Origin: DASPWV01 sp046727855
Lineage (GTDB): Bacteria; Acidobacteriota; Vicinamibacteria; Vicinamibacterales; UBA2999
Assembly (NCBI GenBank): GCA_046727855.1
Contig: JBKPDL010000199.1
Span: 1 to 21,211, forward strand
DNA length: 21,211 nucleotides
Direction: 5' to 3'
Position numbers and translations under genes: made by a program. Positions 1 to 8,521 of the stretch are shown here, in pieces. Numbering within the stretch: position 1 is the first letter of the stretch; every line of letters begins with the position of its first letter. The notes beneath the pieces are model-generated. The model was not told the origin of the DNA. It was given only the letters and a program-made list of their open reading frames with translations, and did not search any database.

Positions 1-1
1 G

Positions 2-928
2 GACTTGCAGAACGGACGCATCGACGCGGTGGCGAGCGATGGACCGGTACTGCGTTACATGCTGCGTATGAGCTTTCCGGGACTCAAGACCGCGGGCCCC
101 GAGTACACCGACGAGCACTTTGGCGTCGTGCTCGCGCAAACGAGCGACGACTTGCGACGCGCCGTCAATGCCGCGCTGTGGAACCTGCAGGACAGCGGCG
201 AATACGCGAAGATCTACGCCAAGTGGCTCGGCGAGCGCACTGAACAAGGCATCACGACGTCATCGCACGGGTTCGACACCTCGATCATCGCGCGCACGTG
301 GTCCTTCTTCGTTCGCGGTGTCTGGATGACGGCGGTCATGGCTGTGTCGAGCCTTGTGCTTGGCCTGCCGTTGGGCCTGTGCCTCGCGCTCGCGCGCGTG
401 CACTCGAACCGACTCGTCTCTACGCCGGCTGCAGTCTATGTAGAAGTGATGCGAGGCACGCCCCTCCTCGTGCAGATTCTCTTTGTCTACTTCGTCCTGC
501 CAAGCGTGGGTGTGAATCTCCCGGCGTATACGAGCGGCATTCTCGCGTTGACGCTCAATGCGGCCGCGTACATCTCCGAAGTCATCCGTGCGGGCGTCCT
601 GTCGATTGACGCCGGTCAGATGGAAGGCGCCCGCGCCCTCGGCATGAGTCACTGGCAGGCGATGCGCCGCATCATTCTCCCGCAGACATTCCGGCGAGTC
701 GTCCCACCGCTGACCAACGAAGGCATCTCGCTGCTGAAAGACTCGTCGCTCGTCTCGGTGATCGGCCTCACCGAGCTCGCGCGGACCGGCCAGGAGCTTG
801 CAAGCCGGTATGCCGCGCCGCTCACGATCTGGCCGCTCGTCGCGCTGCTCTACCTCGCACTCACCTTCCCGTTGACCAGAGTCTCGGAGTACCTCGAGCG
901 GCGGTGGCGGCCGGTCACGAGGGCCTGA
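2..928 (+). CDS. Polar amino-acid ABC transporter, binding protein-permease fusion (5' end missing)
   Basis: This is the membrane part of a His/Glu/Gln/Arg-type amino-acid importer. The frame is open to the left edge, so the true start lies outside the window. The first ~80 visible residues are the end of a periplasmic solute-binding domain (NGRIDAVASDGPVLRY, later YAKIYAKWLGE). They run straight into a permease domain with several hydrophobic segments (from about residue 95). The permease carries the EAA loop that docks on the ATPase (EGARALGMSHWQAMRRIILP) and then the family-typical KDSSLVSVI. Binding protein and permease in one chain is a known arrangement. No ATPase gene follows: the next gene is convergent, so the ATPase is upstream or elsewhere. 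The transported amino acid cannot be told from this part. Family assignment is firm. Confidence 0.92.
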   Translation, partial: DLQNGRIDAVASDGPVLRYMLRMSFPGLKTAGPEYTDEHFGVVLAQTSDDLRRAVNAALWNLQDSGEYAKIYAKWLGERTEQGITTSSHGFDTSIIARTWSFFVRGVWMTAVMAVSSLVLGLPLGLCLALARVHSNRLVSTPAAVYVEVMRGTPLLVQILFVYFVLPSVGVNLPAYTSGILALTLNAAAYISEVIRAGVLSIDAGQMEGARALGMSHWQAMRRIILPQTFRRVVPPLTNEGISLLKDSSLVSVIGLTELARTGQELASRYAAPLTIWPLVALLYLALTFPLTRVSEYLERRWRPVTRA

Positions 929-1153
929 ACACGAGTCACCTTCGACCGTGCCACAGTGGCGCCCACGACAGTTTCCGTTAGCGGGTGAGTTTCTTCGGCC
1001 TGAGAACGCAGGTCCGTCAGCGCCGAAGCCCGCCCGGTCTCGACACCGATCGCCGGAGTGGCACGGGTCGTATAACCGCTATTCCGTCAACCGCGAATCG
1101 GCCCACGAACACGGCACTATCGTTTCCTCAACCAACGCCGATCACACCTGGCG

Positions 1154-3043
1154 TCAATGGACGCGCGTTGAGCTGTCCGTTGCCCGGGCACCGGGGCTTG
1201 CCAGAGAGCCCGTATGACAAGCATCGTCCCAGTTGTCGGGCAAGTCTCCCGTGTCTGGTCTAATGAACTGCCGCTGATTCGGCTTGATAGTGGCCAGCAG
1301 CTCGCGTCGCGTCTTGATGGACAGCGGCCGGCCTCGATACAACTTCCCTATTCCGACCATCAGCGACTCCGGAAGCGCGCTTGCAAACATGAAAAGCGGC
1401 CAGGTAAACTCGGGACCATTCAGCTTCCGCAACCTCCACGCCCAGAGACCTAACGCTCCGACACGCCAGGCCGTTGGCGCCCACCAACTCGTTTGACCGG
1501 GACGCAGATTCATCTTCCAGCACTTCATCAGCAGCTGCCATTGGAGGCGCGAGAGATCCCGTGTCTGGTCGACGCCGCGTCTGTCCGCCAGCCGCGTGCC
1601 GTGCAGCGGTGTAAAGATCGACGGAATGAAAAACGCGAAGAGTCCTCGTCGCTCTACTTCGAGGATGAGGTCGAGCGTGGCCTTGACGTCCTCTTCGGCT
1701 TCGCCAGGACTGCCGATAATCAGCGTCATGGCGGGGAACCAGTTGTTCCGGTTCAAGATCTCGAGCCCGCGCACGATCACGCTGGGCCACTCATGAATCG
1801 GAAAGGGCACGGCCTTGCTCGGCATAATCTGCTTGGCCAGTGTCACCGACCCTGTCTCGAGGCCGATCAAGGGGACGAGCGCCTTCTTCCTGGGATGCGT
1901 GCTGAGCGAGGGGAGGTGAATCGGGCTCTTGTCGAGCAACAGGTCGGACAGCTTTGCGATGAGGACCGGATCGACGACCGCCGGCGCGATCGTCGAGTGG
2001 CTGAGCACGTGTTGGTCGACCCCAGGCGTTGTGACGATCTCACGGTACAGGTCGATCAACGCCTCCCGGTTCGGGAAATAGAATGGCGTCGCAGTGCGCA
2101 CCTGCCCCCAGATGAACATGTCCTCGGTCGCGAGTGAAATCTGCCGGTTGCCCTCTCGCACATTTGCCCGAACCGCTGACATGATCCGCGCCTTGGGTAA
2201 ATCGATCTGCGGGTTCAGATCTGGCACACAGAACTGACATCGGCGCCCGCAGCCGGTTGTCATCTCGACAACACCGAAGGTCGTCCGCTTGTCCGGAAAG
2301 ATGATTTCGTCGGGACCTCTCGGGTGCTTGACCTGGACATGGCGGGGGATATCTTCGCCGCGCAACGCACGATCGAACAGCTCGAAGATCTCGGTCGACT
2401 CGCTGCGGCCTTCGACCACGCAATCGACGCCCAGATCCTCCCAGGCGTCGGTCTGAACGATCTGCCACCCACCAGACCCTCCGACGATCACCTTGAAGCG
2501 CTCGCGGTACGGACTCGATTTGAGTGTTTGGAACATCTCACGAGCGTAGTGGGCATTTATCGGCTGCGTTGCCGAACCAAAGATCGACGTGTAGACGCCG
2601 GCCGCGAAGGTGACGCCAATTGGGTTGTGGGTGGATACGCCAACCACGCGTGTGTGTGGCCCGATGAAACGCGGTAGGTCGGCAGGGTAGCAGCAGACAA
2701 TGTCGCTCGCGGGGTACCGTCGAAGGAGCGAAGCCTCGAGAACGCGAAGGCCAGCGGGCAGGTACCGCGCAGTCGCGTCTGTGTTGCGTTCGAGGTGTTT
2801 CCAGCCCGGATACTTGCGATTCAGAATGCCCTCCATCCGGATTGGCAGCGATGCCATGCTCATCTGAATGAAGTAACCGGCGTGATCGATCGCCTCGGTC
2901 AGTGGAGCCGTCAGAACGAATCGACTGCCGCCTCCACCGCTGGAATCGACATTAGATGAAAGGCTCAATGAGCGCACGGACTCAGCATCCGCCCTGGCAG
3001 CAGTCCCGTCAAGCGGCATCCGGTTCGATTCCTGACAGGTCAT
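1154..3043 (-). CDS. Radical SAM protein with N-terminal B12-binding-like domain
   Basis: A 629-residue radical SAM enzyme. The cluster-binding motif CxxxCxxC is at C265, C269 and C272 (GCGRRCQFC), followed by a TIM-barrel region with 'IGLETGS' and 'IIGSPGE'. Residues ~95-235 look like the Rossmann-type domain that precedes the barrel in BchE/P-methylase-like enzymes (VVGVSTHNPIG, then VIVGGSGGWQ and VDCVVEGRSE). The canonical cobalamin lower-ligand motif DxHxxG is not present, so actual B12 binding is doubtful. The C-terminal ~130 residues contain a Trp-rich stretch. The substrate is unknown. The start at 3043 overlaps the stop of the upstream decayed dehydrogenase as ATGA, which suggests former translational coupling. 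An internal ATG at 3019, with AGGA ten bases upstream, is an alternative start. Enzyme class firm, function open. Confidence 0.88.
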   Translation of the reverse strand: MTCQESNRMPLDGTAARADAESVRSLSLSSNVDSSGGGGSRFVLTAPLTEAIDHAGYFIQMSMASLPIRMEGILNRKYPGWKHLERNTDATARYLPAGLRVLEASLLRRYPASDIVCCYPADLPRFIGPHTRVVGVSTHNPIGVTFAAGVYTSIFGSATQPINAHYAREMFQTLKSSPYRERFKVIVGGSGGWQIVQTDAWEDLGVDCVVEGRSESTEIFELFDRALRGEDIPRHVQVKHPRGPDEIIFPDKRTTFGVVEMTTGCGRRCQFCVPDLNPQIDLPKARIMSAVRANVREGNRQISLATEDMFIWGQVRTATPFYFPNREALIDLYREIVTTPGVDQHVLSHSTIAPAVVDPVLIAKLSDLLLDKSPIHLPSLSTHPRKKALVPLIGLETGSVTLAKQIMPSKAVPFPIHEWPSVIVRGLEILNRNNWFPAMTLIIGSPGEAEEDVKATLDLILEVERRGLFAFFIPSIFTPLHGTRLADRRGVDQTRDLSRLQWQLLMKCWKMNLRPGQTSWWAPTAWRVGALGLWAWRLRKLNGPEFTWPLFMFASALPESLMVGIGKLYRGRPLSIKTRRELLATIKPNQRQFIRPDTGDLPDNWDDACHTGSLASPGARATDSSTRVH

Positions 3044-3585
3044 TCACCACGCATCGCCGGCGCTGCTTCCATCCGAGGTAGCGTTCCGTCGTTGGCCCGC
3101 GTCGCGATCGGTTCAAGGTAGTCGCCCACTGTCGACTGGTCGAACGCGCGGACGGCGCTGAGTCCGATGCCCGCCTAACCTGTGATTCCCCGCGGGCAAC
3201 CAAAGACAGAAATTTTCATCAAGTCGCGCGGGCCCTGTGCACCTGCCGCGCCCGCTGCGACGAACATCGCCAGCGAGCGAGCCCACTTTGATGATCTGCC
3301 AACTCCGCTCTCGACGCATGTGCGGCAGAACCGCGTTGACCATTCTGATGACGCCGAAGAAATTGGTCTCGAACTGCGCCATGCTTCTTCTGTTGAGAGT
3401 TCTTCGACGGCGCCGGCCAACTCGTAACCGGCGTTGTTGATCAGCACATCAAAGCGACTGCTGCGACTGAACACGGCGTCGACGCACGCCCTCGCGGAGT
3501 CATCGGCTCGCACATCGAGAGACAGCATCTCGACACCGGGGTCGGTTCCGTTCAGGTCCAGCGGCTGAATGAGACATCCAGCCAT
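3040..3585 (-). pseudogene. Decayed short-chain dehydrogenase/reductase
   Basis: Pieces of one classical SDR are spread over shifted frames. Frame one (to about 3382) gives GVEMLSLDV, then DVLINNAGYELAGAVEELS with the NNAG motif near 3427-3438. After 'STEEA' the match jumps to another frame at 3382 (MAQFETNFFGVIRMVNAVLP, then GSLAG), which fits loss of a single base near 3381. Beyond ~3268 the expected YxxxK active-site region is not recognisable. A third frame supplies a plausible tail (AFDQSTVGDYLEPI) ending in a TGA at 3040-3042 that overlaps the ATG of the radical SAM gene. The N-terminal TGxxxGxG cofactor loop is missing, because the YciI gene lies where it should be. Family certain, gene non-functional as written; a sequencing error could explain the first shift but not the missing ends. 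Confidence 0.8.
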
Positions 3586-3605
3586 CAGAAACCGTCGCCG
3601 CTCGG

Positions 3606-4025
3606 CTATGCCTTCTGCGCGATTCTGGCGCGGAGGCGCTCTTCTTGTTCTCGCAATTCCGGCGTGAACTCCTTGCCGAAGTCCTCCGCCTCGAGCACCG
3701 GTCGAATCTCGACCTCTTCTCCTTGTTCGAACGGCGCGCGCTTGAGCCATGCCACCGCCTCGTCCATCGACTTCACCTGCCAGAGCCAGTAGCCCGCCAC
3801 CAGCTCCTTTGTCTCGATGAACGGTCCGTCCGTGACAACCCGGTTGTTGTCCGAGAATTTCACGCGCTTGCCTTTCGAGCTCGGGTGGAGGCCCTCGCCT
3901 GCCAGCATGATTCCGCCGTTCACCAGCTCTTCGTTGAACTTGCCCATCTCGGTCAGGAGCTTTTCGCTCGGCATCTGACCGGCTTCCGATTCCCTGTTCG
4001 CCTTCACCAGCACCATTACTCGCAT
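3606..4025 (-). CDS. YciI/DGPF-domain protein
   Basis: A 139-residue protein of the YCII-related (DGPF) family, small ferredoxin-like alpha/beta proteins of uncertain, possibly enzymatic or accessory, function. The name-giving motif DGPF is at residues 66-69 (VVTDGPFIETKELVAGYW). The N-terminus MRVMVLVKA and the segment KSMDEAVAWLKRAP are also typical. A longer open frame extends upstream to 4241, but the start at 4025 is chosen because a perfect AAGGAG lies six bases before it and family homology begins there. Many DGPF genes sit next to an ECF sigma-factor gene; here the downstream neighbour is instead the decayed dehydrogenase. It diverges from the PLP decarboxylase across ~218 bp, which must hold both promoters. 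Confidence 0.9.
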   Translation of the reverse strand: MRVMVLVKANRESEAGQMPSEKLLTEMGKFNEELVNGGIMLAGEGLHPSSKGKRVKFSDNNRVVTDGPFIETKELVAGYWLWQVKSMDEAVAWLKRAPFEQGEEVEIRPVLEAEDFGKEFTPELREQEERLRARIAQKA

Positions 4026-4031
4026 GCGTGT

Positions 4032-4037
4032 CTCCTT
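4032..4037 (-). promoter_or_regulatory. Ribosome binding site fixing the YciI start
   Basis: AAGGAG on the minus strand, six bases before the ATG at 4023-4025. It decides against the longer upstream reading of the same frame. Confidence 0.8.
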
Positions 4038-4243
4038 TTTCGCTGATTCACGTTGAATGTTACGGGTGCTCGCCGTACCGGTCCGTGAAGGTTCCGTTGA
4101 ATTTGCGTGTATCGAGACAGTGTTTCGACGCACCGAACGCGGGAGCCCGGCGCGAGAACTCATCGGTCTTGAGCGGCCGCTATCAAGACTCATGGCAATC
4201 CTGTCCAAGACCAGCCTATGTCGGGTCGGTATCCTGTGCACCT

Positions 4244-5728
4244 ATGGACACTATTCGCCACCACGCACCGCTCGAGGAAGCAACCAGTCTGGATTCCGAC
4301 CTGGCGACGTTTCGAGATGACCTCCAGCAGGCGTCGGACCTCGTCGTGCGGCTGCATGACCGGTTGGACCAGGCGAGGCTGACCCCAGCGAAGAGTCGGA
4401 TCGAGATCGCCTCGTTGTTCGACGAGCCGCTTCCCGAGGATCCTCAGCCGATGGACACCATCCTGCGGGAAATCGAAGAGAAGATCTTTGCGAACTCCAC
4501 GCTCTACTCGAGCCCCCGTTTTTTCGCCTACATCAACGGGAGCGGAAACCAAGCGGCCGTACTCGGAGAACTGCTCGCCGCTGCGATTAACCAGATCTGC
4601 GCCAGGTGGCATTTCTCTCCGGCAGCTTCGGAGGTCGAACGTCGGGTGATCCAGTGGATAGCGCACTTCATCGGGTATACGCCTGACGCAGGAGGGTGTC
4701 TGCTGAGCGGCGGATCAACAGGCAACCTCGTGGGCCTGGCCGTGGCTCGGAAGCAGAAGGCGCCGCTCGATGCCGACTTTCTCGGGATGCACGGAGAGCC
4801 TCCGCTCACTGTGTATGTGTCGCAGGAGGGGCACGCGTCGCTCGAAAAAAGCATGGCACTTCTTGGAATGGGCCGCGCTCAGTTGCGCAAGATCGCGGTT
4901 CTCGACGATTTCACCATCGATCTGGAGGCGCTGGAGCAGCAGGTCACGACAGACCGCGCGAACGCGTATCACCCGGTCTGTGTAGTGGGGAACGCAGGCA
5001 CCATCAACACTGGAGCCGTGGATCCACTCGGCGCGCTGGCTGAGTTGTGCCGGAAGCAGGGGTTGTGGTTCCACGTGGACGCGGCCTATGGAGGACCGGC
5101 TGCGCGAACCAGCGCTGTCGGGGCACTCTTCCAAGGATTGGATCAAGCGGACTCGGTCGTCGTGAATCCGCACAAATGGCTGTACGTACCTGTAGAGGCC
5201 TCGTGCATTCTGGTCCGGCAGCCGAGCGCCCTCAGAGACACGTTTCGCATCGTGGCGGATTACTTGCGGGAAGAGAACGGCGCCATTGCCGAAGGCGCAG
5301 TCGACTTTAAGGACTACGGTCCACAACTCTCGAGGAGTTTCCGCGCGCTGAAGGTATGGATGACGTTCAAGGCGTACGGCGCACGGAGACTGCGTGCAGC
5401 GATTGAGAGCAACATCGCGGTCATGCGGTACCTGGCGGCTCGGATCGACGAGTCACCAGACTTCGTGCGGCTTGCCCCGGCTCCGCTGTCGATCGTCTGT
5501 TTTCAATACCGCACGTCAGACGCGTCCAGCCATGGAGATCAGGGACACCTGGACAGGTTGAACAACCGGCTGCTGGAGGCGCTCGAGCGAGACGGGAGGG
5601 TGTTTCTGTCGGGGACGACGATCCGTGGAAAGACGGCGCTCCGAGCCTGCAGCGTCAATCACCGGCTGCGCCGGCACGATGTGGACTTTCTGCTCGACGC
5701 CATCCGGGAGGTTGCCTCAAAGCTCTGA
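4244..5728 (+). CDS. PLP-dependent group II amino-acid decarboxylase
   Basis: A 494-residue enzyme of the aromatic-L-amino-acid/glutamate decarboxylase fold (fold-type I, group II). Visible landmarks: PRFFAYINGSGN (91-102), GGSTGNLVGL (156-165), the PLP-stacking His in QEGHASLEK (H198), HVDAAYGGPA (277-286) with D279 that contacts the pyridine nitrogen, and NPHKWLYVP with the Schiff-base lysine K311. Length matches the family (~480-500). The frame is open upstream to 4028, but conserved sequence begins only after the ATG at 4244. The ribosome site is weak. The substrate cannot be assigned (aromatic amino acid, glutamate or similar; some relatives catalyse aldehyde synthesis). It ends tail-to-tail with an AraC-type gene, overlapping by 12 bases. 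Confidence 0.9.
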   Translation: MDTIRHHAPLEEATSLDSDLATFRDDLQQASDLVVRLHDRLDQARLTPAKSRIEIASLFDEPLPEDPQPMDTILREIEEKIFANSTLYSSPRFFAYINGSGNQAAVLGELLAAAINQICARWHFSPAASEVERRVIQWIAHFIGYTPDAGGCLLSGGSTGNLVGLAVARKQKAPLDADFLGMHGEPPLTVYVSQEGHASLEKSMALLGMGRAQLRKIAVLDDFTIDLEALEQQVTTDRANAYHPVCVVGNAGTINTGAVDPLGALAELCRKQGLWFHVDAAYGGPAARTSAVGALFQGLDQADSVVVNPHKWLYVPVEASCILVRQPSALRDTFRIVADYLREENGAIAEGAVDFKDYGPQLSRSFRALKVWMTFKAYGARRLRAAIESNIAVMRYLAARIDESPDFVRLAPAPLSIVCFQYRTSDASSHGDQGHLDRLNNRLLEALERDGRVFLSGTTIRGKTALRACSVNHRLRRHDVDFLLDAIREVASKL

Positions 5729-6319
5729 CACGACGGGGCGCGCTCGTCTCTCGACATGACACGCGGCATATCTGCCCGGCGTCACACCGAGCGTCCTCTT
5801 GAAGCAGCGCGTGAGATGGCTCTGATCGCAGAACCCGGTGCGGTAGGCCACGTCCGAAGGCGCGTCCCCCGACGCCAGGAGCCTTCGCGCCCGGTTGACG
5901 CGCACGACCGTCTGATAGTGGTGGGGCGGCACTCCCACCTGCCTATGGAATGCGCGTACGAGGTAGTAGGGGCTCAACCCGGCAACGTTGGCCAGCGAGC
6001 GGATCGACACGTTCCGTTCGGAATTGGCGTCAAGCCACTCCTTGGCTCGGGTAACCGCCGCGTGTTCACGCCCAGCTTCGCCCAACGCATGTCCGCGCAC
6101 GAAGTGATCCGTAATCAGGCGGGCCACGACGGATATCAGCAGTGACTCGTTCTGCAGCAACGAACTCGATTCAGTCATGCTCGCGAAGACACGAGTCAGT
6201 CTGGCAGCCAGGACCCTGTCCCTGACCAGTGAGGATTTGAAGCTGACGTCCAAGGGCCCTCGCGCGGCTTTCAAACGCGACCTTGACGCCGAGCGTCTAC
6301 GCGCATCCGACAAGGACAC
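5717..6319 (-). CDS. AraC-family transcriptional regulator, N-terminally truncated
   Basis: The 200-residue frame holds an intact AraC/XylS DNA-binding domain. Helix-turn-helix one lies around residues 105-127 (IRSLANVAGLSPYYLVRAFHR) and helix-turn-helix two around 153-176 (PSDVAYRTGFCDQSHLTRCF), followed by GVTPGRY. Relatives of this type have ~270-290 residues with an N-terminal cupin ligand-binding domain. Here recognisable sequence begins only about residue 25 (LVRDRVLAARL), and the cupin is gone. Residues 1-24 and the GTG start are probably junk reading across a deletion joint with the head of the plus-strand propeller gene, with which it overlaps by 37 bases. It may be a pseudogene or a constitutive remnant. 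Confidence 0.8.
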   Translation of the reverse strand: MSLSDARRRSASRSRLKAARGPLDVSFKSSLVRDRVLAARLTRVFASMTESSSLLQNESLLISVVARLITDHFVRGHALGEAGREHAAVTRAKEWLDANSERNVSIRSLANVAGLSPYYLVRAFHRQVGVPPHHYQTVVRVNRARRLLASGDAPSDVAYRTGFCDQSHLTRCFKRTLGVTPGRYAACHVERRARPVVSEL

Positions 6320-7248
6320 GCGCCTACGTTTTGGATGGCAACCAGGTGCGGGTCCTCGAAATCGGCGGAGCCCGCTCTTTTGCGGCAGGTTGTGAATACC
6401 CGCGCCTTACCGCACTGAGCAGCGACGGCTCGCGCTTGATGACGCATTGCGTCGTGACGTCGCCGGGCACTACAAGGGTGTTTGACAGCGAAACGGGCAC
6501 GGTGATCGCGACGCTCGCCGAGACCTCGTTTATCGGTGAACTGAATGCGACGGGAACCGAACTTTTTACCGTGGACATCGCGCCCGGTCCGATGCAAGTG
6601 CGACGGTATGACGTCGCGACCGGCGCGTTGCTTCGATCGTCGGTCGTCGGCAACACGGGCGAGTTCGCCAATCGGATGGCTCTGGATCCGCGCACAGGGC
6701 ACCTTTACGTCTCTCTGTCCACATCGAGCGAAGGCGCAATCATCATCATCGACAATTCCACCCTCGCAGAGCGAGCGAGATTGGCGACAGCGATCTCCCC
6801 GCGAGTTGCCTTCGTCGCAGACAGTCCGCAGGCCTTTGTCGTGAGCCGGACGGAAACCAACCCGAGGCGACCGGGAACTCGTCTCACAATGATTGATACT
6901 GACCGTCTTGTTGTCGAAGAACAGATCGACCTTCCGGTGACCAGCGGGCCCGCTGGCGCCATTGTGGCGCCCAAGCCGATGCCGGTTCAGAACGTCAGCA
7001 GTGTTGTGACCGGGCGGCAAGTGAACCTCCAGTGGACAGCTCCGCTCGATCCAACCCACTGGGCATTTCGCATGGAGGTGGGCTTCACTCCCGGCGCGAC
7101 CGATTTGTCGGTTGACGTACCGCCACAATCGATGAGCTATTCTGTGAGCTCGGTGCCGTCCGGCACGTATTATGTCCGGCTGCGTGCATTGAACGCCGTA
7201 ACCAGCAGCGTGGCGTCGAACGAAGTGCGCATCGACGTGTCGCAGTAA
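6283..7248 (+). pseudogene. Beta-propeller/FN3 secreted protein lacking its N-terminus
   Basis: The frame encodes ~321 residues with YVTN-like propeller repeats (TRVFDSETGTVIATL, VRRYDVATGALLRS, IDNSTLAERARL, IDTDRLVVEEQIDL). A fibronectin type III domain follows from about residue 230 (TGRQVNLQW ... VPSGTYYVRLRALN). The intact relative at 15360 has a signal peptide and roughly 110-140 more N-terminal residues. Here the frame simply begins at a TTG inside a propeller blade, with no ribosome site and no signal peptide, head-to-head with the truncated AraC gene. A deletion that removed both 5' ends is the simplest reading. As written the product would stay in the cytoplasm or not be made. Confidence 0.75.
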
Positions 7249-7321
7249 GAACGCATGTTTGTACCTGGGCCGTTGACGGGTTCGCGTTCGTGCCAGCACC
7301 GTGGGAGCCCGTACTGTGACC

Positions 7322-7327
7322 AGGAGA
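7322..7327 (+). promoter_or_regulatory. Ribosome binding site of the NmrA-type gene
   Basis: AGGAGA six bases before the ATG at 7334. It selects this start over upstream in-frame codons back to 7301. Confidence 0.75.
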
Positions 7328-7333
7328 AATGGC

Positions 7334-8335
7334 ATGATCCAAGAAAATACCGACAAGCCTTTGATTACCGTTGTCGGCGCTGCGAGCAAGCAAGGCCGCA
7401 GTGTCGCCCATGCCTTGCTCGAGAGTGGACGCTACCGGGTGCGGGCTCTGACTCGGCGTGGCGATAGCGAGCTCGCGCAACTCTTGGCACAGCGGGGTGC
7501 CGAGGTGGTGGTCGCGCCTCTGCGACCCGGCGTGCAGGCCGAACTCACCGCGGCGATGCGCGGCTCGGCCGGGGCGTTTTTGATGACGCCGCCCATCGTC
7601 AAAGTGCCGCCGGCGGACGATGAGTTTACCGTCGGCCGAGAGTTGGCCGATGCGGCGTTGGCGGCCGGCGTCGAACACGTGGTTTTCAGCGGGCTCGAAC
7701 ATGTCGAAGCGCGCACCGGTGGCACCAAGTGGGCGCCGCACTTCACCGACAAAGCGCGGGTGGAGGCCTACATTCGCAGCCTGCCCATCCGCAGCTCGTT
7801 TGTGTACCTGGCGTTTTTCTACACCAACTTCCTTGAATACTATGTGCCACAACGCGGGGCCGACGGGCTGACGTTTGCCATCTACCTGCCGCCGCACCTC
7901 CCCATGCCGTTCGTTGATCCGCTTACCGCCGCCGGGCCGGCGGTACGCGAGATGTTCGATCACCCGACGCAATACGCCGGCCGAAGCCTGCCGGTGATTG
8001 GCGAGATTCTCTCCGCGCAAGACATCGTAGACACGTTTGTGCGCGTCACCGGGCGGCGGGCGCGCTACGCCTCCGCGTACGCGCGCGAAGACTTGTTGCG
8101 CTACTTTCCGGGCTTTGGCGCCAACGAGCACTTCGTGCGCGAGACTGTGGGCATGGTGGAATACGCCGTCGAATATGGCTATTACGCCCCCGAGCGCGAC
8201 CTGACGTGGAGTCGGAACATCGATCCGCAGGCATTGACCTGGGAACAATTCCTGAAACGCAGCAACTGGCAAGGCGAGGCGCTGTCCTTTGGCGCCGCCC
8301 CTGCCCCCGAGCACTCCCAAGCGAATGCACGGTGA
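7334..8335 (+). CDS. NmrA-family NAD(P)-binding protein (atypical SDR)
   Basis: A 333-residue protein of the NmrA/HSCARG-like atypical SDR family, which act as redox sensors or as NAD(P)H-dependent reductases. The N-terminal Rossmann loop is VVGAASKQGRSV (13-24), a variant of GATGxQGxSV. 'RVRALTRR' provides the Arg pair that usually marks NADP preference. 'GVEHVVFSGLEHVE' and 'FYTNFLEYY' are family-typical, and the classical YxxxK pair is not evident, as expected for NmrA-like proteins. Length is normal and the frame intact. It lies 85 bases after the truncated propeller gene and is followed by a fragment region, so it is probably a single-gene unit. Substrate unknown. Confidence 0.9.
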   Translation: MIQENTDKPLITVVGAASKQGRSVAHALLESGRYRVRALTRRGDSELAQLLAQRGAEVVVAPLRPGVQAELTAAMRGSAGAFLMTPPIVKVPPADDEFTVGRELADAALAAGVEHVVFSGLEHVEARTGGTKWAPHFTDKARVEAYIRSLPIRSSFVYLAFFYTNFLEYYVPQRGADGLTFAIYLPPHLPMPFVDPLTAAGPAVREMFDHPTQYAGRSLPVIGEILSAQDIVDTFVRVTGRRARYASAYAREDLLRYFPGFGANEHFVRETVGMVEYAVEYGYYAPERDLTWSRNIDPQALTWEQFLKRSNWQGEALSFGAAPAPEHSQANAR

Positions 8336-8521
8336 GCCTAGAGCGGTCACTTGTCGAGCGACCGCCGTTGTGAGCGAAACGGGGGTAAGGTGCGGCAGGA
8401 GGTTGTCGCGATTGCGCACCGGAGAGCACGGCGACGAACACCACCGAAGCAGCCGCGAGCAGTGGATCGGTATGGCGATCCGCCGTCGCACAGACACGAG
8501 GGGTGTGCCGCCGGCGACACC

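Noticed and set aside
929..1153. Short plus-strand frames between the ABC permease and the radical SAM gene
   Set aside because: No start signals or homology. The stretch is the space between two convergent genes, and no convincing terminator with a T-run was found.
1493..2137. Plus-strand open frame (214 codons) inside the radical SAM gene
   Set aside because: It is antisense to the radical SAM barrel with its conserved cysteines, and no family resemblance was found.
6271..7389. Long minus-strand open frame (372 codons) opposite the first propeller gene
   Set aside because: No motif or ribosome site, shadow-like composition, and the plus strand carries clear propeller and FN3 homology.
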